A stretch of 64,000 bases of DNA from Halopenitus persicus (GCF_900107205.1 NZ_FNPC01000002.1:124001-188000); one strand, 5' to 3'. Positions 1 through 10,734 are shown, counted from the first letter of the stretch. Notes: a model not told the origin generated them from the sequence alone. Made by a program: numbers and translations.

Positions 1-590
1 GGTCCGTCCGCGTCCGGCACCCGGGCCCGCGGCATCACGACCCAGTCATCGTCGGGGTCCCAGTTCAGAACCGGGAGGAAGGGGTGGCCGTCGATCGCGG
101 CGGAGAGCTCCCGCTCCCGGCGGTTCTGCCGCCGACCGTCCCCCATCTCCGCGCTCGGACCGTATCGGGCCAGCTTGATCGCTCGACTGCCGTCGCCGGC
201 CGCGGCGTCTACGATCCGGTCGTCGCCAACCCCCCGATCATCGACCGCATCGTCCTCCCGATCGCCGACCACATCGTCCTCCCGATCGCCGACCGCGTCG
301 GCCGCGATCGCGCCGGTGAGCACGACGCGTCCCGTTCCCACCCCGAGCCGGGAGAGGCCGAACCGCTCCTCCAACGCCGAGAGCGCCGCGTCCTCGCCCT
401 CACACAGCTCGAAGAAGTACGGCAGCTCCTCCCCGCCCGGCCAGTACCACGTCCGGCCGCCGTACTCCCACCGCCGATTCTCGGCGGCGGACGCCGCGAG
501 CGCCTCCCGCCTTGCCGTCCGCATCCGACTGACGGTGGCGGCGACCGCCTCTCGAAGGGCGGACGGCAACGCCTCGTCGCTCGGCGACAT
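1..590 (-). CDS. Kinase-like hypothetical protein (partial, C-terminus outside window)
   Basis: The reading frame is open from an ATG at 590 to the window edge (196 codons). The N-terminal 95 residues form an unrecognised domain (RRWEYGGRTWYWPGG, then PYFFELCEGED). An Asp-rich linker follows and contains an in-frame 24-base tandem repeat (GDREDDVV/GDREDDAV). The last part reads AIKLARYG, then GRRQNRRERE, then LLPV-type and WVVMPRA segments. That order resembles the N-lobe of a protein kinase or aminoglycoside-phosphotransferase fold: beta-3 lysine, helix C, hinge. This is inference, because the catalytic loop lies beyond position 1. It is divergent from the phosphatase gene at 737. Confidence 0.65.
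   Translation of the reverse strand, partial: MSPSDEALPSALREAVAATVSRMRTARREALAASAAENRRWEYGGRTWYWPGGEELPYFFELCEGEDAALSALEERFGLSRLGVGTGRVVLTGAIAADAVGDREDDVVGDREDDAVDDRGVGDDRIVDAAAGDGSRAIKLARYGPSAEMGDGRRQNRRERELSAAIDGHPFLPVLNWDPDDDWVVMPRARVPDADG
251..298. repeat. In-frame 24-base tandem repeat, about two copies
   Basis: Two near-identical 24-base units encode GDREDDVV and GDREDDAV on the minus strand, inside the acidic linker of the partial kinase-like gene. The duplication keeps the frame. Confidence 0.6.
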
Positions 591-736
591 CGTTCGACGC
601 CGCTAGGCACCCGGCCGACAATAACGTGTCGCGATCACCGCGTTCATCGCTTCTCCACTCCACATCCCTCCACACCTCCCCACACCCGCCCACACGAGGG
701 CGAATCCCTTTAGTCACGATCCGCCAAAACCAACCC

Positions 737-1378
737 GTGTCCGAGATCCTGTTCGTTCGTCACGGCGAGACCGCCTGGAACGCCGCCGACCGCGTGCAGG
801 GCTGGGCGCCGGTCGGCCTGAACGCCGCCGGCAGACGACAGGCCAGTCGCCTCGCGGAGCATCTCGCGGACGAGATCGGGACGGCCGACGCCGCCCTCGT
901 CACCTCCGATCTCGCCCGTGCCCGCGAGACGGCCGCGCCGATCGCCGACGCGCTCGGCGTCGAGCCGACGACCGACCCGCGCCTCCGCGAGCGGGACTTC
1001 GGCCGCTATCAGGGGCTCGACGCCGAGGGGCTCTTCGAGCGGTTTCCCGAGCTCGACCTCCTCGCCGAGGGGTCCGATGCAACGACCTACACCCCCGACA
1101 GCGGCGAGAGCTGGGTCGACGTCCGCGAGCGCGTTCACGCCGCGTTCGCGGACCTCCGCGGGCGCGCGCCGGCGAACGACGCCCCGATCGTCGCCGTGAC
1201 CCACCACAACCCGATCCGGCTGGTCTGCGGTCGAGTCAGGGGGCTCGACGTCGTCGACGCGCTCACCGACCAGTCGTTCGCGAACGGGTCGGTGACCCGC
1301 ATCCGCGTGGCCGACGACGGTCCGACCGACCGGATCGCCCTCGTCGACCACACACCGGCCGACCCGGACGCAGCGTGA
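737..1378 (+). CDS. Histidine phosphatase family protein (phosphoglycerate mutase-like)
   Basis: A 213-residue cytoplasmic protein of the histidine phosphatase superfamily. The N-terminus shows the phosphorylated-His motif FVRHGET (residues 6-12). The second catalytic His lies in VTHHNPIR near the C-terminus, and the fold's RARETA and GESW segments are present. The family includes cofactor-dependent phosphoglycerate mutase, alpha-ribazole phosphatase and sugar phosphatases; the substrate cannot be read from sequence. The GTG at 737 was chosen because the family begins immediately before the RHG motif. A longer in-frame reading from 626 would add a Ser/Pro-rich tail unlike the family. A TATA-like CCCTTTAGT lies about 28 bases upstream, consistent with a leaderless transcript. 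Confidence 0.85.
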   Translation: MSEILFVRHGETAWNAADRVQGWAPVGLNAAGRRQASRLAEHLADEIGTADAALVTSDLARARETAAPIADALGVEPTTDPRLRERDFGRYQGLDAEGLFERFPELDLLAEGSDATTYTPDSGESWVDVRERVHAAFADLRGRAPANDAPIVAVTHHNPIRLVCGRVRGLDVVDALTDQSFANGSVTRIRVADDGPTDRIALVDHTPADPDAA

Positions 1379-1471
1379 CGCTCGGCCGGATCGGACCGAC
1401 CCCGATGCCGCGTGTCGCCGACCTCCGACGGCCCTTCTTTGCGTGAGGCCGACGTTCCGACGGGGTCCGCC

Positions 1472-1975
1472 CTACCCACCTCGGAGCGCCGCCGTCGGCG
1501 CCGGATCGCGGTTTCGGTACCGAAGGAGGTCGAACCGGTCGTACGCGACCGTCTCCGCCACCTCCCATCCCGCTCCGAGATACGGGAAGTGCGCGTCGCC
1601 GCCGCTTCGCTCCGGGATCTCGGAGACGTACGCGCCGGTGGCGTAGGGGACGTATACCCGGTAGATCGCCTCGCCGCCGTTGACGAATACTCGATCGGCG
1701 TCAGTCTCCTCCGCCCGGTCGATCGCCGCGGCCGGGTCGGTGACGAAGCTGACGCCGGGATCCGCCGTTTGGCGCGTGGCGTCCCGCGTCAACACGATCA
1801 CCGGATCGCCCGGTGGGTCGCTCATCTGGTCGAACGTCCGTCTCCCTATGATCGCCGGCCGGTCGCCGATTCGGGCGCGGTACTGGTCGATGTCCTCGGG
1901 GTACTCCCAGGGAACGTCCTCGCCGGTCCCGATCGCGCCGTCGCGGTCCACCGCCGCGATGAGGTCGATCTCCAT
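1472..1975 (-). CDS. folA: Dihydrofolate reductase
   Basis: The protein has 167 residues, the usual length for DHFR, which reduces dihydrofolate to tetrahydrofolate with NADPH for thymidylate and purine synthesis. Visible family features are the N-terminal IAAVDRDGAIG strand and loop, the acidic substrate-binding position in PED (residues 26-28), the GRRTFDQM cofactor motif (44-51) and the FVNGGEAIY motif (97-105). It stands alone, with no thymidylate synthase in view. It lies downstream of nusA on the same strand, separated by a repetitive spacer, and converges with the histidine phosphatase gene. Confidence 0.93.
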   Translation of the reverse strand: MEIDLIAAVDRDGAIGTGEDVPWEYPEDIDQYRARIGDRPAIIGRRTFDQMSDPPGDPVIVLTRDATRQTADPGVSFVTDPAAAIDRAEETDADRVFVNGGEAIYRVYVPYATGAYVSEIPERSGGDAHFPYLGAGWEVAETVAYDRFDLLRYRNRDPAPTAALRGG

Positions 1976-2023
1976 GCCGACGGCTAGCCGTTCGAGCGTG
2001 GAATAGTCGTCGCCGATATCCGG

Positions 2024-2122
2024 GTGGCCGGTCGTTTCGGATCCGATTCGGTCGGATCTGGCCCGGTCGTTTCGGATCCGGTCCAGTCGGATCGGATCCG
2101 GTTCGGTCGGGTCAAATCTTGT
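2024..2122. repeat. Degenerate repeats of GGATCCG/TTCGGTCGG type
   Basis: This spacer between nusA and folA is built from imperfect overlapping repeats of short words such as TTTCGGATCCG, TCGGATC and GGTCGG. It begins just past the nusA stop codon. No open frame or RNA motif was recognised. It marks the point where nusA is not followed by the usual ribosomal genes. Confidence 0.6.
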
Positions 2123-2126
2123 CCGG

Positions 2127-2546
2127 TCAGGTCAGCTGGACGTCGTCGACGTCGAAGTGGCGCTTCGCGAGCGTCCGCGCGGTCTCGATCGCCGTCCCGT
2201 CCTCGCCGATCGCCACGCCGCGGTCGGCCTCCGCGACCTCGACGTAGGCGACCCGGTCGTTCTGCTCGGAGATGGTCACCGCCCGGACCGCCGCCGGCGC
2301 GAGCGCGCTCGCGACGAACGCCGCCGCCGTGTCGGCGTCCTCGACGAGCTCGATCGACTTGCCGATCCGCTCCTCGGCGCGCTTGACGGTCTCGCCGCCC
2401 TGGCCGATCGCGGCCGCCATCTCCCCGGCGGGAACCACGAACACCAGCCGGTCGCCCTCCACGAGGCAGTCCGTCGGGGTCACGCCGGTCACCTCGTCGA
2501 ACCGGGCGATGTACCGCCGAGCCTCGTCGGAGAGCTCCACCCGCAT
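2127..2546 (-). CDS. nusA: NusA-like transcription termination/elongation protein
   Basis: A 139-residue archaeal NusA-family protein. It consists of tandem KH RNA-binding modules without the bacterial N-terminal and S1 domains. Two KH GxxG loops are visible, AIGQGGETVKRAEE (about residues 46-59) and AIGEDGTAIETAR (about 112-124). It is the last gene of the RNA polymerase operon. Its ATG overlaps the rpoA2 stop as TGATG, so translation is probably coupled. In many archaea rps12, rps7 and EF-2 follow nusA, but here a repetitive spacer and folA follow. Confidence 0.93.
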   Translation of the reverse strand: MRVELSDEARRYIARFDEVTGVTPTDCLVEGDRLVFVVPAGEMAAAIGQGGETVKRAEERIGKSIELVEDADTAAAFVASALAPAAVRAVTISEQNDRVAYVEVAEADRGVAIGEDGTAIETARTLAKRHFDVDDVQLT

Positions 2547-3781
2547 CAGTCGTCCGCCGGACCGGAGCCGCTCGCTCGCGACCCCATCCGGAGGTCGACG
2601 TCGCCGGTGCCGATGGAGACCGGCTTGCCGGCGATGACGTTCTCGATGACCCCGTCGAGCTCGTCGTACTCGCCGTGGACCGCCGCGTCCAGCAGGTGGT
2701 TGACCGTCACCTCGAAGGCCGCCCGCGCGAGCACCGAGTCCTTCGAGCCGGAGATGCCGTGGCGACCGATCGACTCGATCTCGCCGTTGTTCGTCATAAT
2801 GTCGGCGACCAACATCAGGTGGCGGATGTTCACGTCGTCGAGGCCCTGCTCCTCGAGGGTGTTCATCGTCTCGTCGATGATCGCCTCCCGGGCCGCCTCG
2901 ACGCCCAGGTTGCGGTAGATCTCGTGGATGTTGTTACACGTGGTTCGGGTGTCGTCGACGCCCTCGATCGAGAGCACGTCGCCGAAGGCCGACCCCTCCG
3001 TGTAGAGGACGAACTCCTCGCCGTCCTCGAGTTGCTCCTTCCGGATGACGACGCGTTCGACCTCCTCGATGCCCTTGAAGACGACGTCCCGGAGCTGCTC
3101 GACGAGCTGGAGCAGCTCGCGGTAGCTCGGCTGGTTCGGGCCGAACTCGATGACCGTTCCGGCCTGTCGGGTGTCGACGCCGAGCGCGTCCTCGATCGTC
3201 TCGCTGATGATCCCCGCCACCTCGGTCGGGTCCGAGTGGGTCGGCCACCGCTCCAGCAGCGTCTCGTCGTTCAGGTCGATCCGGACGAGCATGTCGGCGA
3301 CGTTCGTCGAGACGTCCCCGAGCGCGAGGATCCTCGTCGACTCGATCGACCAGACGACCTCGTGGGCCTTCTCGCGGTCGGTCGCGTACTCGCCCTCGAG
3401 GTGGACCGTCATCATCGGCGTGTCCGGCGTCTTCCGGGCGTCCACCAGCTCGATGAGCCGGGGGAGCCCCTGCGTGACGTCGATCTCCGCGACGCCCGCG
3501 TAGTGGAAGGTGTTCATGGTCATCTGCGTTCCGGGCTCACCGATCGACTGCGCGGAGACGGTGCCGACGGGGTCGAGCGGCTCGATTCGGGTCTCGAGAT
3601 ACCGGTTCTCGACGCCGGTGATGATGTCGGCGGCCTGCTCGGTCGTGATCCCGCCGTGTTCGTCGGCCTTCTCCTCGATCGTCTCGTAGACGCGCTCCTT
3701 CAGCCGCCGCGAGAGCTCGGTGTCCTCGATCAGCGCCGCGATGTCGTCGGTGACGTGGTCGTATGCGTCGGTCTCAGTCAT
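2546..3781 (-). CDS. rpoA2: DNA-directed RNA polymerase subunit A''
   Basis: A 411-residue C-terminal part of the largest RNA polymerase subunit, which is split in archaea. It carries the end of the bridge helix/trigger-loop region, seen as [21 protein letters not shown] (residues 76-96), and then the jaw and cleft domains. The archaeal C-terminus ([16 protein letters not shown]) is clear. The start ATG overlaps the end of rpoA1 by eight bases, and the stop overlaps nusA, so the genes form one tightly packed operon. Confidence 0.97.
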   Translation of the reverse strand: MTETDAYDHVTDDIAALIEDTELSRRLKERVYETIEEKADEHGGITTEQAADIITGVENRYLETRIEPLDPVGTVSAQSIGEPGTQMTMNTFHYAGVAEIDVTQGLPRLIELVDARKTPDTPMMTVHLEGEYATDREKAHEVVWSIESTRILALGDVSTNVADMLVRIDLNDETLLERWPTHSDPTEVAGIISETIEDALGVDTRQAGTVIEFGPNQPSYRELLQLVEQLRDVVFKGIEEVERVVIRKEQLEDGEEFVLYTEGSAFGDVLSIEGVDDTRTTCNNIHEIYRNLGVEAAREAIIDETMNTLEEQGLDDVNIRHLMLVADIMTNNGEIESIGRHGISGSKDSVLARAAFEVTVNHLLDAAVHGEYDELDGVIENVIAGKPVSIGTGDVDLRMGSRASGSGPADD

Positions 3782-6710
3782 CGGAGTCCACCCCCAGGCC
3801 CTGCGCCTTGTTCAGGCCGGGCCCGGCGTGTTCGGAGATGTTCGTCGGACGCTGCTTGCGGCCGAGGAACTCCTCCTTCTCGGCGTCGTCCTCGAACTCG
3901 GCCGTGAGCACGCGGTCGGCGATCCGGTCGACCTCGATGTCGTTGTCCTCGGAGGAGGAGACCTTGATCGGGGAGGTGCCGTCCTCGCCGAACTCGAACT
4001 GGACGACCGTTCCGGAGGTGTCCCGGACCGAGCCGTCGTACTGCGCCTCCAGTTCGGAGAGCGCGTTGATGAGCCGGCGCTGGAGGTAGCCGGACTTGGA
4101 GGTCCGGACCGCCGTGTCGACGAGCCCCTCGCGGCCGCCCATCGCGTGGAAGAAGAACTCACGCGGCGTCAGGCCGGCGCGATAGGAGTTCTCGACGAAG
4201 CCGTGCGCCTCCGCCGAGAGGTCGTTCGGCTGGTAGTGCGACAGCGTCCGGTCCTCGTAGCCGCGGTTGATCCGCTCGCCGCGAACCGCCTGCTGGCCGA
4301 CGCAGCCGGCCATCTGCGTGAGGTTCAGCATCGACCCACGCGCGCCGGAGCGTGCCATCACGACCGCCGGGTTGTCGTCGCCGAAGTGCTGGTCGGCGAT
4401 CTCGCCGGCCGAGTCCCGGGCCTTCCCGAGCGTCTGCATGATCTTCATCTCGAGGGTCTCGTCGACCGTCCGACCGGGCAGGCTTTCGAGCTCGCCCGCC
4501 TCGTAGGTCTCGATCAGTTCCTCGATGTGGTCGTAGGCGTTGTCGATCGCCTCGTCGACCTGCTCCTCGGCCTCGGGCGGGATCGACTCGTCGTCGATCC
4601 CGATCGAGAAGCCGAAGTGCATGATCGCCCGCATCGCCAGCGCCGCGACCTCGTTGATGAACACGCGGGCGCGCGTCTCGCTGTAGACCTTGGTGATCGT
4701 GTCGACGACGTCGCCGCCGAAGGCACCGACGGCGTCCTCATCGATCGTCCCCTCCACGAGCTGGCCGTTCTCGATGACGACGTCGTCGCCGGTCGAGGAG
4801 GTGAACTCGAGCTCGAGGTCGTCCGGAAGCAGCTCCGAGAACAGCGAGCGTCCCGTCCAGTACTCCGTGCCGTCGTCGTCGATCCCGTCCGGCTCGGGCA
4901 GCTCGTCGACCCGCGTCGCCCGGAGCAGGTCGAGCGCCTGCGTCTCGGTGAACTCGGGGTTGGTGTGGGTGAGCAGGTAGGTGCCGGAGATGTGGTCCTG
5001 GATGGCGCCGATGATGTTCTCGCCGAACCGCGGCGAGAGGATCTGCTCCTGGACGCGCATCAGCACGCGCGCCTCCGCCCGCGCCTCCTCGTTCTGGAGG
5101 GCGTGCATGTTCATCTCGTCGCCGTCGAAGTCGGCGTTGTACGGCGGACAGACCGTGGTGTTCAGCCGGAACGTCTTGTACGGCATCACCACGACCTCGT
5201 GGGCCATGATCGACATCCGGTGTAGCGACGGCTGTCGGTTGAAGATCACGATGTCGCCGTCGATCAGGTGGCGGTTGACCTCCCAGCCCTCCTCGACCTT
5301 CTCGGCGAGCTCCTCGCAGTTCTTCTCGGTCACCTTGAGCCGGCGGCCGTCGGGCCGGCGCACGTAGTTCGCGCCCGGATGTGCCTCGGGACCGTTGTGG
5401 ACGTACTGGCGTGCCTCCTCGACGTTGCGTTCGGTGACGTTCAGCGTCTGGGTCATCTCGGTGGCGACCCGGTCGGGGACGCCGACCTCGTTGAGCGAGA
5501 GGGTCGGGTCCGGCGAGATGACGGTCCGGGCCGAGAAGTTCACGCGCTTGCCCGACAGCGACCCGCGGAAGCGCCCTTCCTTGCCCTTCAGCCGCTGTGA
5601 GAGCGTCTTCAGCGGTCGACCGGAGCGGTGCCGCGCCGGCGGCGTTCCGGAGATCTCGTTGTCGATGAACGTGGTGACGTGGTACTGCAGCAGCTCCCAG
5701 AGGTCCTCGATGATGAGCTGTGGCGCGCCAGCCTCGCGGTTCTCCATGAACCGCTGGTTGATGCGGATGATATCAACGAGCTTGTGGGTGAGGTCGTCCT
5801 CCGACCGCTGGCCGTTGTCGAGGGTGATCGACGGACGGGTGGTCACCGGCGGAACCGGGAGGACGGTCAGGATCATCCACTCCGGACGGGAGTTCTCGGC
5901 GTCGATCCCGAGCACCTCCAGGTCCCCGTCGGGGATGTCCTCGAACCAATCGCGCACGTCGGAGGGCATGAGCTTGTTCATGTCCTCCTCGGTCAGGTCG
6001 ACGTCGAGCGCGCGCTCGATCGCCCGCCGGTCCTCGTCGCGGGGGCGGAATTCCCCCGCCATGATGTCGTTGATCCGGTCGAGCGCGATCCCCGTCTCGT
6101 CGGCCAGCTCCGACGGCGTCGTCCCGGTGTCGTCCTCGTCGTCGGGGTCGGGCTGCATCGCCTCGGCGATGCGCTCGGAGTACTCCCCGGAGAGGACGTC
6201 CTGCACCTCGTAGTAGGTCGTCGGCTTCTCGTGTTTGATGTCGGCCTGCGGCTCCCCGCAGAAGGGACACGTCGATGCCTTTCGGGCCTGCCGGACGGCC
6301 GCCTTCAGCACGTCCGTCTGGTCGTCGCCGAGCTCGCGTGCCCGCTCGTAGCGGTCGCTGAACTCCTCGCGTTCGTGTTCCTCGAGCGCGAGCCGGCCGC
6401 ACTCCCGGCACGTCGACCGGAGCAGCCGCCGGATGAGCTTCGTGAAGCCGACGTGGATGACCGGCGCCGCCAGCTCGATGTGGCCGAAGTGGCCGTTACA
6501 CGACCCCGAGTGGGAGCCGCAGGTTCGACACTCCAGCCCCGGATCGATGACGCCGAGCCGGGGGTCCATCAGCCCCATATCGATGGGGTAGCCGTCGTCG
6601 TCGTAGGTGTCCGCCGTGATGACCTTCGTGGCGGACATGTCCCGATACGTCTCCGGGTCCATCAGCCCGAAGGAGATACCGCCGAGTTGTTTCGGTGTTT
6701 GCATTGACAT
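3774..6710 (-). CDS. rpoA1: DNA-directed RNA polymerase subunit A'
   Basis: A 978-residue N-terminal part of the largest polymerase subunit. The clamp zinc site CxxC-x6-CxxH is at residues 61-74 (CRTCG then CNGHFGH). The catalytic loop [12 protein letters not shown], whose three Asp residues bind the active-site magnesium, is near residue 525. A second CPFC pair ([10 protein letters not shown]) is present near residue 150. The start [16 protein letters not shown] matches haloarchaeal A' proteins, and the second Met (two codons in) is equally possible. It lies 12 bases after rpoB1. Confidence 0.98.
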   Translation of the reverse strand: MSMQTPKQLGGISFGLMDPETYRDMSATKVITADTYDDDGYPIDMGLMDPRLGVIDPGLECRTCGSHSGSCNGHFGHIELAAPVIHVGFTKLIRRLLRSTCRECGRLALEEHEREEFSDRYERARELGDDQTDVLKAAVRQARKASTCPFCGEPQADIKHEKPTTYYEVQDVLSGEYSERIAEAMQPDPDDEDDTGTTPSELADETGIALDRINDIMAGEFRPRDEDRRAIERALDVDLTEEDMNKLMPSDVRDWFEDIPDGDLEVLGIDAENSRPEWMILTVLPVPPVTTRPSITLDNGQRSEDDLTHKLVDIIRINQRFMENREAGAPQLIIEDLWELLQYHVTTFIDNEISGTPPARHRSGRPLKTLSQRLKGKEGRFRGSLSGKRVNFSARTVISPDPTLSLNEVGVPDRVATEMTQTLNVTERNVEEARQYVHNGPEAHPGANYVRRPDGRRLKVTEKNCEELAEKVEEGWEVNRHLIDGDIVIFNRQPSLHRMSIMAHEVVVMPYKTFRLNTTVCPPYNADFDGDEMNMHALQNEEARAEARVLMRVQEQILSPRFGENIIGAIQDHISGTYLLTHTNPEFTETQALDLLRATRVDELPEPDGIDDDGTEYWTGRSLFSELLPDDLELEFTSSTGDDVVIENGQLVEGTIDEDAVGAFGGDVVDTITKVYSETRARVFINEVAALAMRAIMHFGFSIGIDDESIPPEAEEQVDEAIDNAYDHIEELIETYEAGELESLPGRTVDETLEMKIMQTLGKARDSAGEIADQHFGDDNPAVVMARSGARGSMLNLTQMAGCVGQQAVRGERINRGYEDRTLSHYQPNDLSAEAHGFVENSYRAGLTPREFFFHAMGGREGLVDTAVRTSKSGYLQRRLINALSELEAQYDGSVRDTSGTVVQFEFGEDGTSPIKVSSSEDNDIEVDRIADRVLTAEFEDDAEKEEFLGRKQRPTNISEHAGPGLNKAQGLGVDSDD

Positions 6711-6722
6711 GTGTGTGGTCTC

Positions 6723-8552
6723 CTAGACCGCGTCCTCCAGTTCGAGCTTCGGGCGAATGCCGAGCGCGATCATCTCGTCGAGCAGGAGCTTGAACGCGTA
6801 GCTGACCTCCAGCTCGTGGATGTCGTCCTCGTCGCCGGTGACCGGGTCGTACACGCGGCGCTGTTCGCGGTCCTCGACCGCGACCAGCCCCGTCTCCGCG
6901 GAGATGTACACCTGCTCGGCGTCCGAGGACTCGAGCAGCCGCTCGTTGAGCACCATCGCGGCGCCGTGGCCGATGACGGTGTCCCGCTCCATCTCGCCGA
7001 CGCGCAGGCCGCCCTCGCGGGCGCGCCCCTCGGTCGGCTGGCGGGTGAGCACCTGCACGGGGCCGCGCGAGCGGGCGTGCAGCTTGTTCGACACCATGTG
7101 GTAGAGCTTGTGGTAGAAGATGGTGCCGACGAAGATCTCCGCCTCGATCTTCTCGCCGGTGACGCCGGAGTACATAACCTCCTTGCCGGAGGACTTGAAG
7201 CCGTTCTCCTCGAGGGAGCCGCGGAGTTCCTCCTCGTCCTCGCCCTGGAACGGCGTCCCGTCGACGCGCTCGCCGCGCAGCGATCCGACCTTGCCGCCGA
7301 GCATCTCGAGCACGTGGCCGACGGTCATCCGCGAGGGCAGCGCGTGCGGGTTCAACACGAGGTCCGGAACGAGCCCCTCCTCGGTGAAGGGCATGTCCTC
7401 CTGGGGCGCCAGGTGGCCGACGACGCCCTTCTGGCCGTGTCGGGACGCGAACTTGTCGCCCAGCTCCGGGATCCGCTCGTCGCGGACCTTCACCTTCGAG
7501 AGCTTGGATCCGTCCTCGCCCTCCATCAGGGTGACCGTGTCGACGACGCCGTCCTCGCCGGACCGCATCGTGACGGACGTCTCGCGCCGCTTCTGCGGCG
7601 AGAGGCCGCCCATGTCGTCCGGCTCCTCGAGGAACCGGGGCGGGCTCGTCTTGCCGAGCAGGACCGAGGACTCGTCGACCTTGGTCTCGGGATTGACGAG
7701 GCCGTCCTCGTCGAGATGCGTGTACGCGTCCTCGCCGCGCGCGCCGCGAACGTCCTGGCTCGGGATCTCGAAGCGGTCCTCCTGGCCGCCGGGGTACCGG
7801 CGCTCCTCGCCCTCGTAGGTCCGGAAGAAGTGCGAGCGCGCGAGCGCGCGGTCGACCGAGCCCTGGTTCATCACGAGCGCGTCCTCGATGTTGAACCCCT
7901 CGTAGGACATCACGGCGACGACGAAGTTCTGTGCCGCCGGTCGGTCGTCGAAGTTGATCTGCTCGGTCGTCTGGGTCTTCACCATCGACAGCTGCGGGTA
8001 ATGCATCAGGTGCTGTCGGGTGTCCGGGCGGATCCGGTAGTTCGCGGAGGGCAGTCCGAGCGACTGCTTCATCATCCCCGCGCCCATCGTGATCCGCGGG
8101 CTGGCGTTGTGTTCGGGATACGGGATCATCCCGGCGCCGATCCCGAAGATGAGCTGCGGATCGATCTCGAGATGGGTGTGTTCCTCGGTGACCTCGTCCT
8201 CGTCGACGGCGACGTAGACGTCCTCCTCCTCCTCGGCGTCGATGAACTCGACGTAGCCGCGGTCGACGAGGTCCTGAAACTCGAGGTCCTCGTCCTCGAG
8301 CGCGTCGATCTCCTCGTCGGACAGCAGCGGCTCGCCGTCCTCGACGACGATCAGCGGCCGGCGGGCCCGCCCCGCGTCCGCGTTCACGATCACTTCCCGC
8401 GTGCGGTCCTTCACCGAGACGTTGACCATCTCGGAGACGTCGCCGCGGCGCCGTGCCTCTCGGATCTGTTCGGCGAGCTCGTCCGGGTCCGGATGCGTCC
8501 CGACGAGGCTCCCGTTGACGTAGACTTTCGCTTCGCGTTCTGATGATGCCAT
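6723..8552 (-). CDS. rpoB1: DNA-directed RNA polymerase subunit B'
   Basis: A 609-residue C-terminal half of the second-largest polymerase subunit, split in euryarchaea. The hybrid-binding motif [15 protein letters not shown] lies near residues 368-382, and the C-terminal anchor contains [11 protein letters not shown]. The ATG at 8552 (MASSEREAK) was chosen because the next gene ends at 8554, giving a one-base gap. An upstream in-frame start would overlap rpoB2 by about 55 bases without adding conserved sequence. Confidence 0.97.
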   Translation of the reverse strand: MASSEREAKVYVNGSLVGTHPDPDELAEQIREARRRGDVSEMVNVSVKDRTREVIVNADAGRARRPLIVVEDGEPLLSDEEIDALEDEDLEFQDLVDRGYVEFIDAEEEEDVYVAVDEDEVTEEHTHLEIDPQLIFGIGAGMIPYPEHNASPRITMGAGMMKQSLGLPSANYRIRPDTRQHLMHYPQLSMVKTQTTEQINFDDRPAAQNFVVAVMSYEGFNIEDALVMNQGSVDRALARSHFFRTYEGEERRYPGGQEDRFEIPSQDVRGARGEDAYTHLDEDGLVNPETKVDESSVLLGKTSPPRFLEEPDDMGGLSPQKRRETSVTMRSGEDGVVDTVTLMEGEDGSKLSKVKVRDERIPELGDKFASRHGQKGVVGHLAPQEDMPFTEEGLVPDLVLNPHALPSRMTVGHVLEMLGGKVGSLRGERVDGTPFQGEDEEELRGSLEENGFKSSGKEVMYSGVTGEKIEAEIFVGTIFYHKLYHMVSNKLHARSRGPVQVLTRQPTEGRAREGGLRVGEMERDTVIGHGAAMVLNERLLESSDAEQVYISAETGLVAVEDREQRRVYDPVTGDEDDIHELEVSYAFKLLLDEMIALGIRPKLELEDAV

Positions 8553-8553
8553 A

Positions 8554-10119
8554 TCAATCGTCCGCCGTCGTTCGGTCGACGCCCTCGATGCCGGGGATCC
8601 CCTCGACACCCATCGACGCCAGTTCGCGTTTGAGTCCCTGTTCGTCCTCGACGTCCTGTGACAGCTCCATCGCCTGCGCGAAGTTCTTCACGAGCCCACA
8701 GTTGGGCCCCTCCGGCGTCTCGGAGGGACAGATGCGACCCCACTGGGTCGCGTGCAGGTCCCGCGCCTCGAAGTGCGGCTGCGAGCGCGACAGCGGCGAC
8801 CGGAGCCGACGGAGGTGCGAAAGCACGCCCATGTAGTCCGTCCGGTCGACGAGCTGGGAGACGCCCGACCGGCCGCCGACCCAGTTGCCCGTCGCGATCG
8901 GATGTTCGAGCCGCTCGGTCAACACGTCCGAGCGAACGACCGTGTTGACGGTGAGCTCGCGGTTCCGCATGTTCGCCCGCTCGAGCTGGTACTTCACGTC
9001 ACGCGCCAGCTTGTTCAGCGCCGTCCGGAAGAGGTCCTTCATCAGGTCGCCGGAGACCTTGAGTCGCTTGTTCGCGTAGTGGTCCTTGTCGTCGGACTCG
9101 CGGCGCCCAAGCGCCAGCTCGAAGCACGCCTCCGCCATCCGGCAGAGGTAGTAGGCCTTGTTGATCCGCACGTCCTCCTCCTCGACGCCCTCCTCGTGGA
9201 GGTGCGGCAGGAGGTAGCGGTCGATCACGTAGTTGGCCCGCTTCAGCTGGTAGTTCTTCCCCTGGCCGCTGGCGACGCGCTTGCCGAGCTCCTCGATGGC
9301 CTCCTCCTCGGTCTGGACGGACGCCTCCTCGAGGTTCTCGAGCATGTACTTCACGATCTCCGGGTCGTCCGAGACGCGATGGACGATCTCCTCGTCCGAC
9401 TCGAGCCCGAGCGCGCGCACGAGCGTGACGAAGTCGATCGACCCCGAGACGGACGGGAACGAGACCTCGAGCAGCCCCTCGCGGTTGCGCTCGCACAGCA
9501 CCAGCGCGCGGTACCCGCGCCGCTGGGAGAAGGTCTTGGCGACCTGGATCTCGTCGCCGTACTTCGTGTCGTACTCCGCGAGGATCTTGTTCGGCGCCAG
9601 GTCCTCCGAGGTCATCAGCACGCGCTCGGAGCCGTTGACGATGAAGTAGCCGCCGGGGTCAACCGGGTCCTCGCCGATGTCGATCAGTTCCTCGTCGGAG
9701 AAGCCGGCCATGTTGCACTTCTCGGAGCCGACCATGATCGGCATCCGGCCGACCTTCGTCTCGGTGGAGTCGACGACCGTCTCCGGCTCCTCCTCGCCGC
9801 CGCGCACGATGGACATCTCCATGAACACCGGCGCGGAGTAGGTGATGTTCCGAAGGCGGGCCTCCTGGGGATACAGCAACTCCTCGGAGCCGTCGGCCTC
9901 GCGAACGCGCGGGGTGACCATCCGGACGTCGCCGAGCTCGACGTAAACGGGCTCTTGCCCCTCCTTGTCGCCGATGTCGGTCTCGATCGTCTCCTTCTCG
10001 TCGACGACGTCCTGCATCCCGCGGTTCAGGAAGTTGTTGAACGAGCGGAAGTGGTGTTCTGCGAGCCGTTCGTCCGAGAAGTATTCGCGCGAAACGACGC
10101 GTCGGTCTTCCCTGTTCAT
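8554..10119 (-). CDS. rpoB2: DNA-directed RNA polymerase subunit B''
   Basis: A 521-residue N-terminal half of the RNA polymerase B subunit, with the protrusion, lobe and fork regions. Recognisable segments are [28 protein letters not shown] and the fork-loop sequence [21 protein letters not shown] near the C-terminus. The ATG overlaps the rpoH stop codon (ATGA), indicating translational coupling. Confidence 0.98.
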   Translation of the reverse strand: MNREDRRVVSREYFSDERLAEHHFRSFNNFLNRGMQDVVDEKETIETDIGDKEGQEPVYVELGDVRMVTPRVREADGSEELLYPQEARLRNITYSAPVFMEMSIVRGGEEEPETVVDSTETKVGRMPIMVGSEKCNMAGFSDEELIDIGEDPVDPGGYFIVNGSERVLMTSEDLAPNKILAEYDTKYGDEIQVAKTFSQRRGYRALVLCERNREGLLEVSFPSVSGSIDFVTLVRALGLESDEEIVHRVSDDPEIVKYMLENLEEASVQTEEEAIEELGKRVASGQGKNYQLKRANYVIDRYLLPHLHEEGVEEEDVRINKAYYLCRMAEACFELALGRRESDDKDHYANKRLKVSGDLMKDLFRTALNKLARDVKYQLERANMRNRELTVNTVVRSDVLTERLEHPIATGNWVGGRSGVSQLVDRTDYMGVLSHLRRLRSPLSRSQPHFEARDLHATQWGRICPSETPEGPNCGLVKNFAQAMELSQDVEDEQGLKRELASMGVEGIPGIEGVDRTTADD

Positions 10120-10346
10120 GAGATCACGAGTCGATATACGATCGCTTGGTCGGTCGTCCGCGACTCCCGGACGATCTTGACGACGTCGCCCGGCTCCGCC
10201 TCGTCGGGCAGCGCCGGGTCGGTGCGTTTGATCCGCGGCAGGTCGGTTTTCGATACGTTGTACTCCGCGAGCACCTCCTCGACCGCCTCCGGGTCGTCGA
10301 GGAGCTCGTGGTCCGGAACGAGTTCGTGGTCAGTTACGTTTACCAT
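10116..10346 (-). CDS. rpoH: DNA-directed RNA polymerase subunit H
   Basis: A 76-residue small archaeal polymerase subunit, homologous to the C-terminal domain of eukaryotic Rpb5. The conserved stretch [11 protein letters not shown] is followed by the [23 protein letters not shown] core and the C-terminal YRLVI. It is the first gene of the rpoH-B''-B'-A'-A''-nusA operon, as in other haloarchaea. Two AT-rich promoter-like stretches lie 40-65 bases upstream. Confidence 0.97.
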   Translation of the reverse strand: MVNVTDHELVPDHELLDDPEAVEEVLAEYNVSKTDLPRIKRTDPALPDEAEPGDVVKIVRESRTTDQAIVYRLVIS

Positions 10347-10382
10347 GGGTGATGGGGGAAGAAGCTATCACGAGATACTACA

Positions 10383-10411
10383 GGTCGTTATTCTCCCCAC
10401 GCTCATAAGAG
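10383..10411 (-). promoter_or_regulatory. Probable promoter of the RNA polymerase operon
   Basis: Reading the minus strand, TCTTATGAG (around 10402-10410) and GAATAACG (around 10385-10394) are the only AT-rich stretches in the 70 bases before rpoH. Either fits a haloarchaeal TATA box with a short 5' leader. No Shine-Dalgarno sequence is evident before the rpoH ATG. Confidence 0.5.
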
Positions 10412-10592
10412 TTGCCAACCGAGGCGGGTAGCGCCGCTCCCGGCGGCGGGCGAGTGATACGCGAACACACGGCCGGTCGGCATAAAAGGGTGACGCCGCT
10501 CCCGGATCGAATCGCCCCGATCGAGGCCCGAGCGTCGGCCGAGACCGACCGATCGAATGGGAGCGATCGACACGCCTGCGCCGGATGACAAG

Positions 10593-10601
10593 CCTTATTT
10601 G
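10593..10601 (+). promoter_or_regulatory. TATA box for tRNA-Asp genes
   Basis: CCTTATTTG lies about 35 bases upstream of the first tRNA base in otherwise G+C-rich sequence. This is the spacing expected for an archaeal tRNA promoter with a start a few bases before the mature 5' end. Confidence 0.6.
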
Positions 10602-10630
10602 TGCTACTCGGCTACCCGAGAGTGCAGCAG

Positions 10631-10703
10631 GCCCGGATGGTGTAGTGGCCCATCATACGACCCTGTCACGGTCGTGACGCGGGTTCAAATCCCGCTCCGG
10701 GCG
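10631..10703 (+). tRNA. tRNA-Asp (GTC), copy 1
   Basis: A 73-base cloverleaf. The acceptor stem GCCCGGA pairs with TCCGGGC, with discriminator G. The anticodon stem CGACC/GGTCG encloses the loop CTGTCAC with anticodon GTC. The T arm is GCGGG-TTCAAAT-CCCGC. CCA is not encoded. The gene is identical over all 73 bases to the copy starting at 10735, and no T-run follows it, so the two are probably co-transcribed. Confidence 0.97.
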
Positions 10704-10734
10704 CTCCCGCTGCAACCGACGCGACCACCCGGCT

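Noticed and set aside
6711-8543. Plus-strand open frame of 610 codons opposite rpoB1, with similar long frames opposite rpoA1 and rpoB2
   Set aside because: High third-position G+C keeps the antisense frame open. The products are Arg/Leu/Val-rich with no acidic bias, and the sense genes are certain.
10403-10591. Minus-strand 62-codon frame upstream of rpoH
   Set aside because: It has no recognisable start signal or homologous pattern and lies across the promoter regions of rpoH and the tRNA genes.
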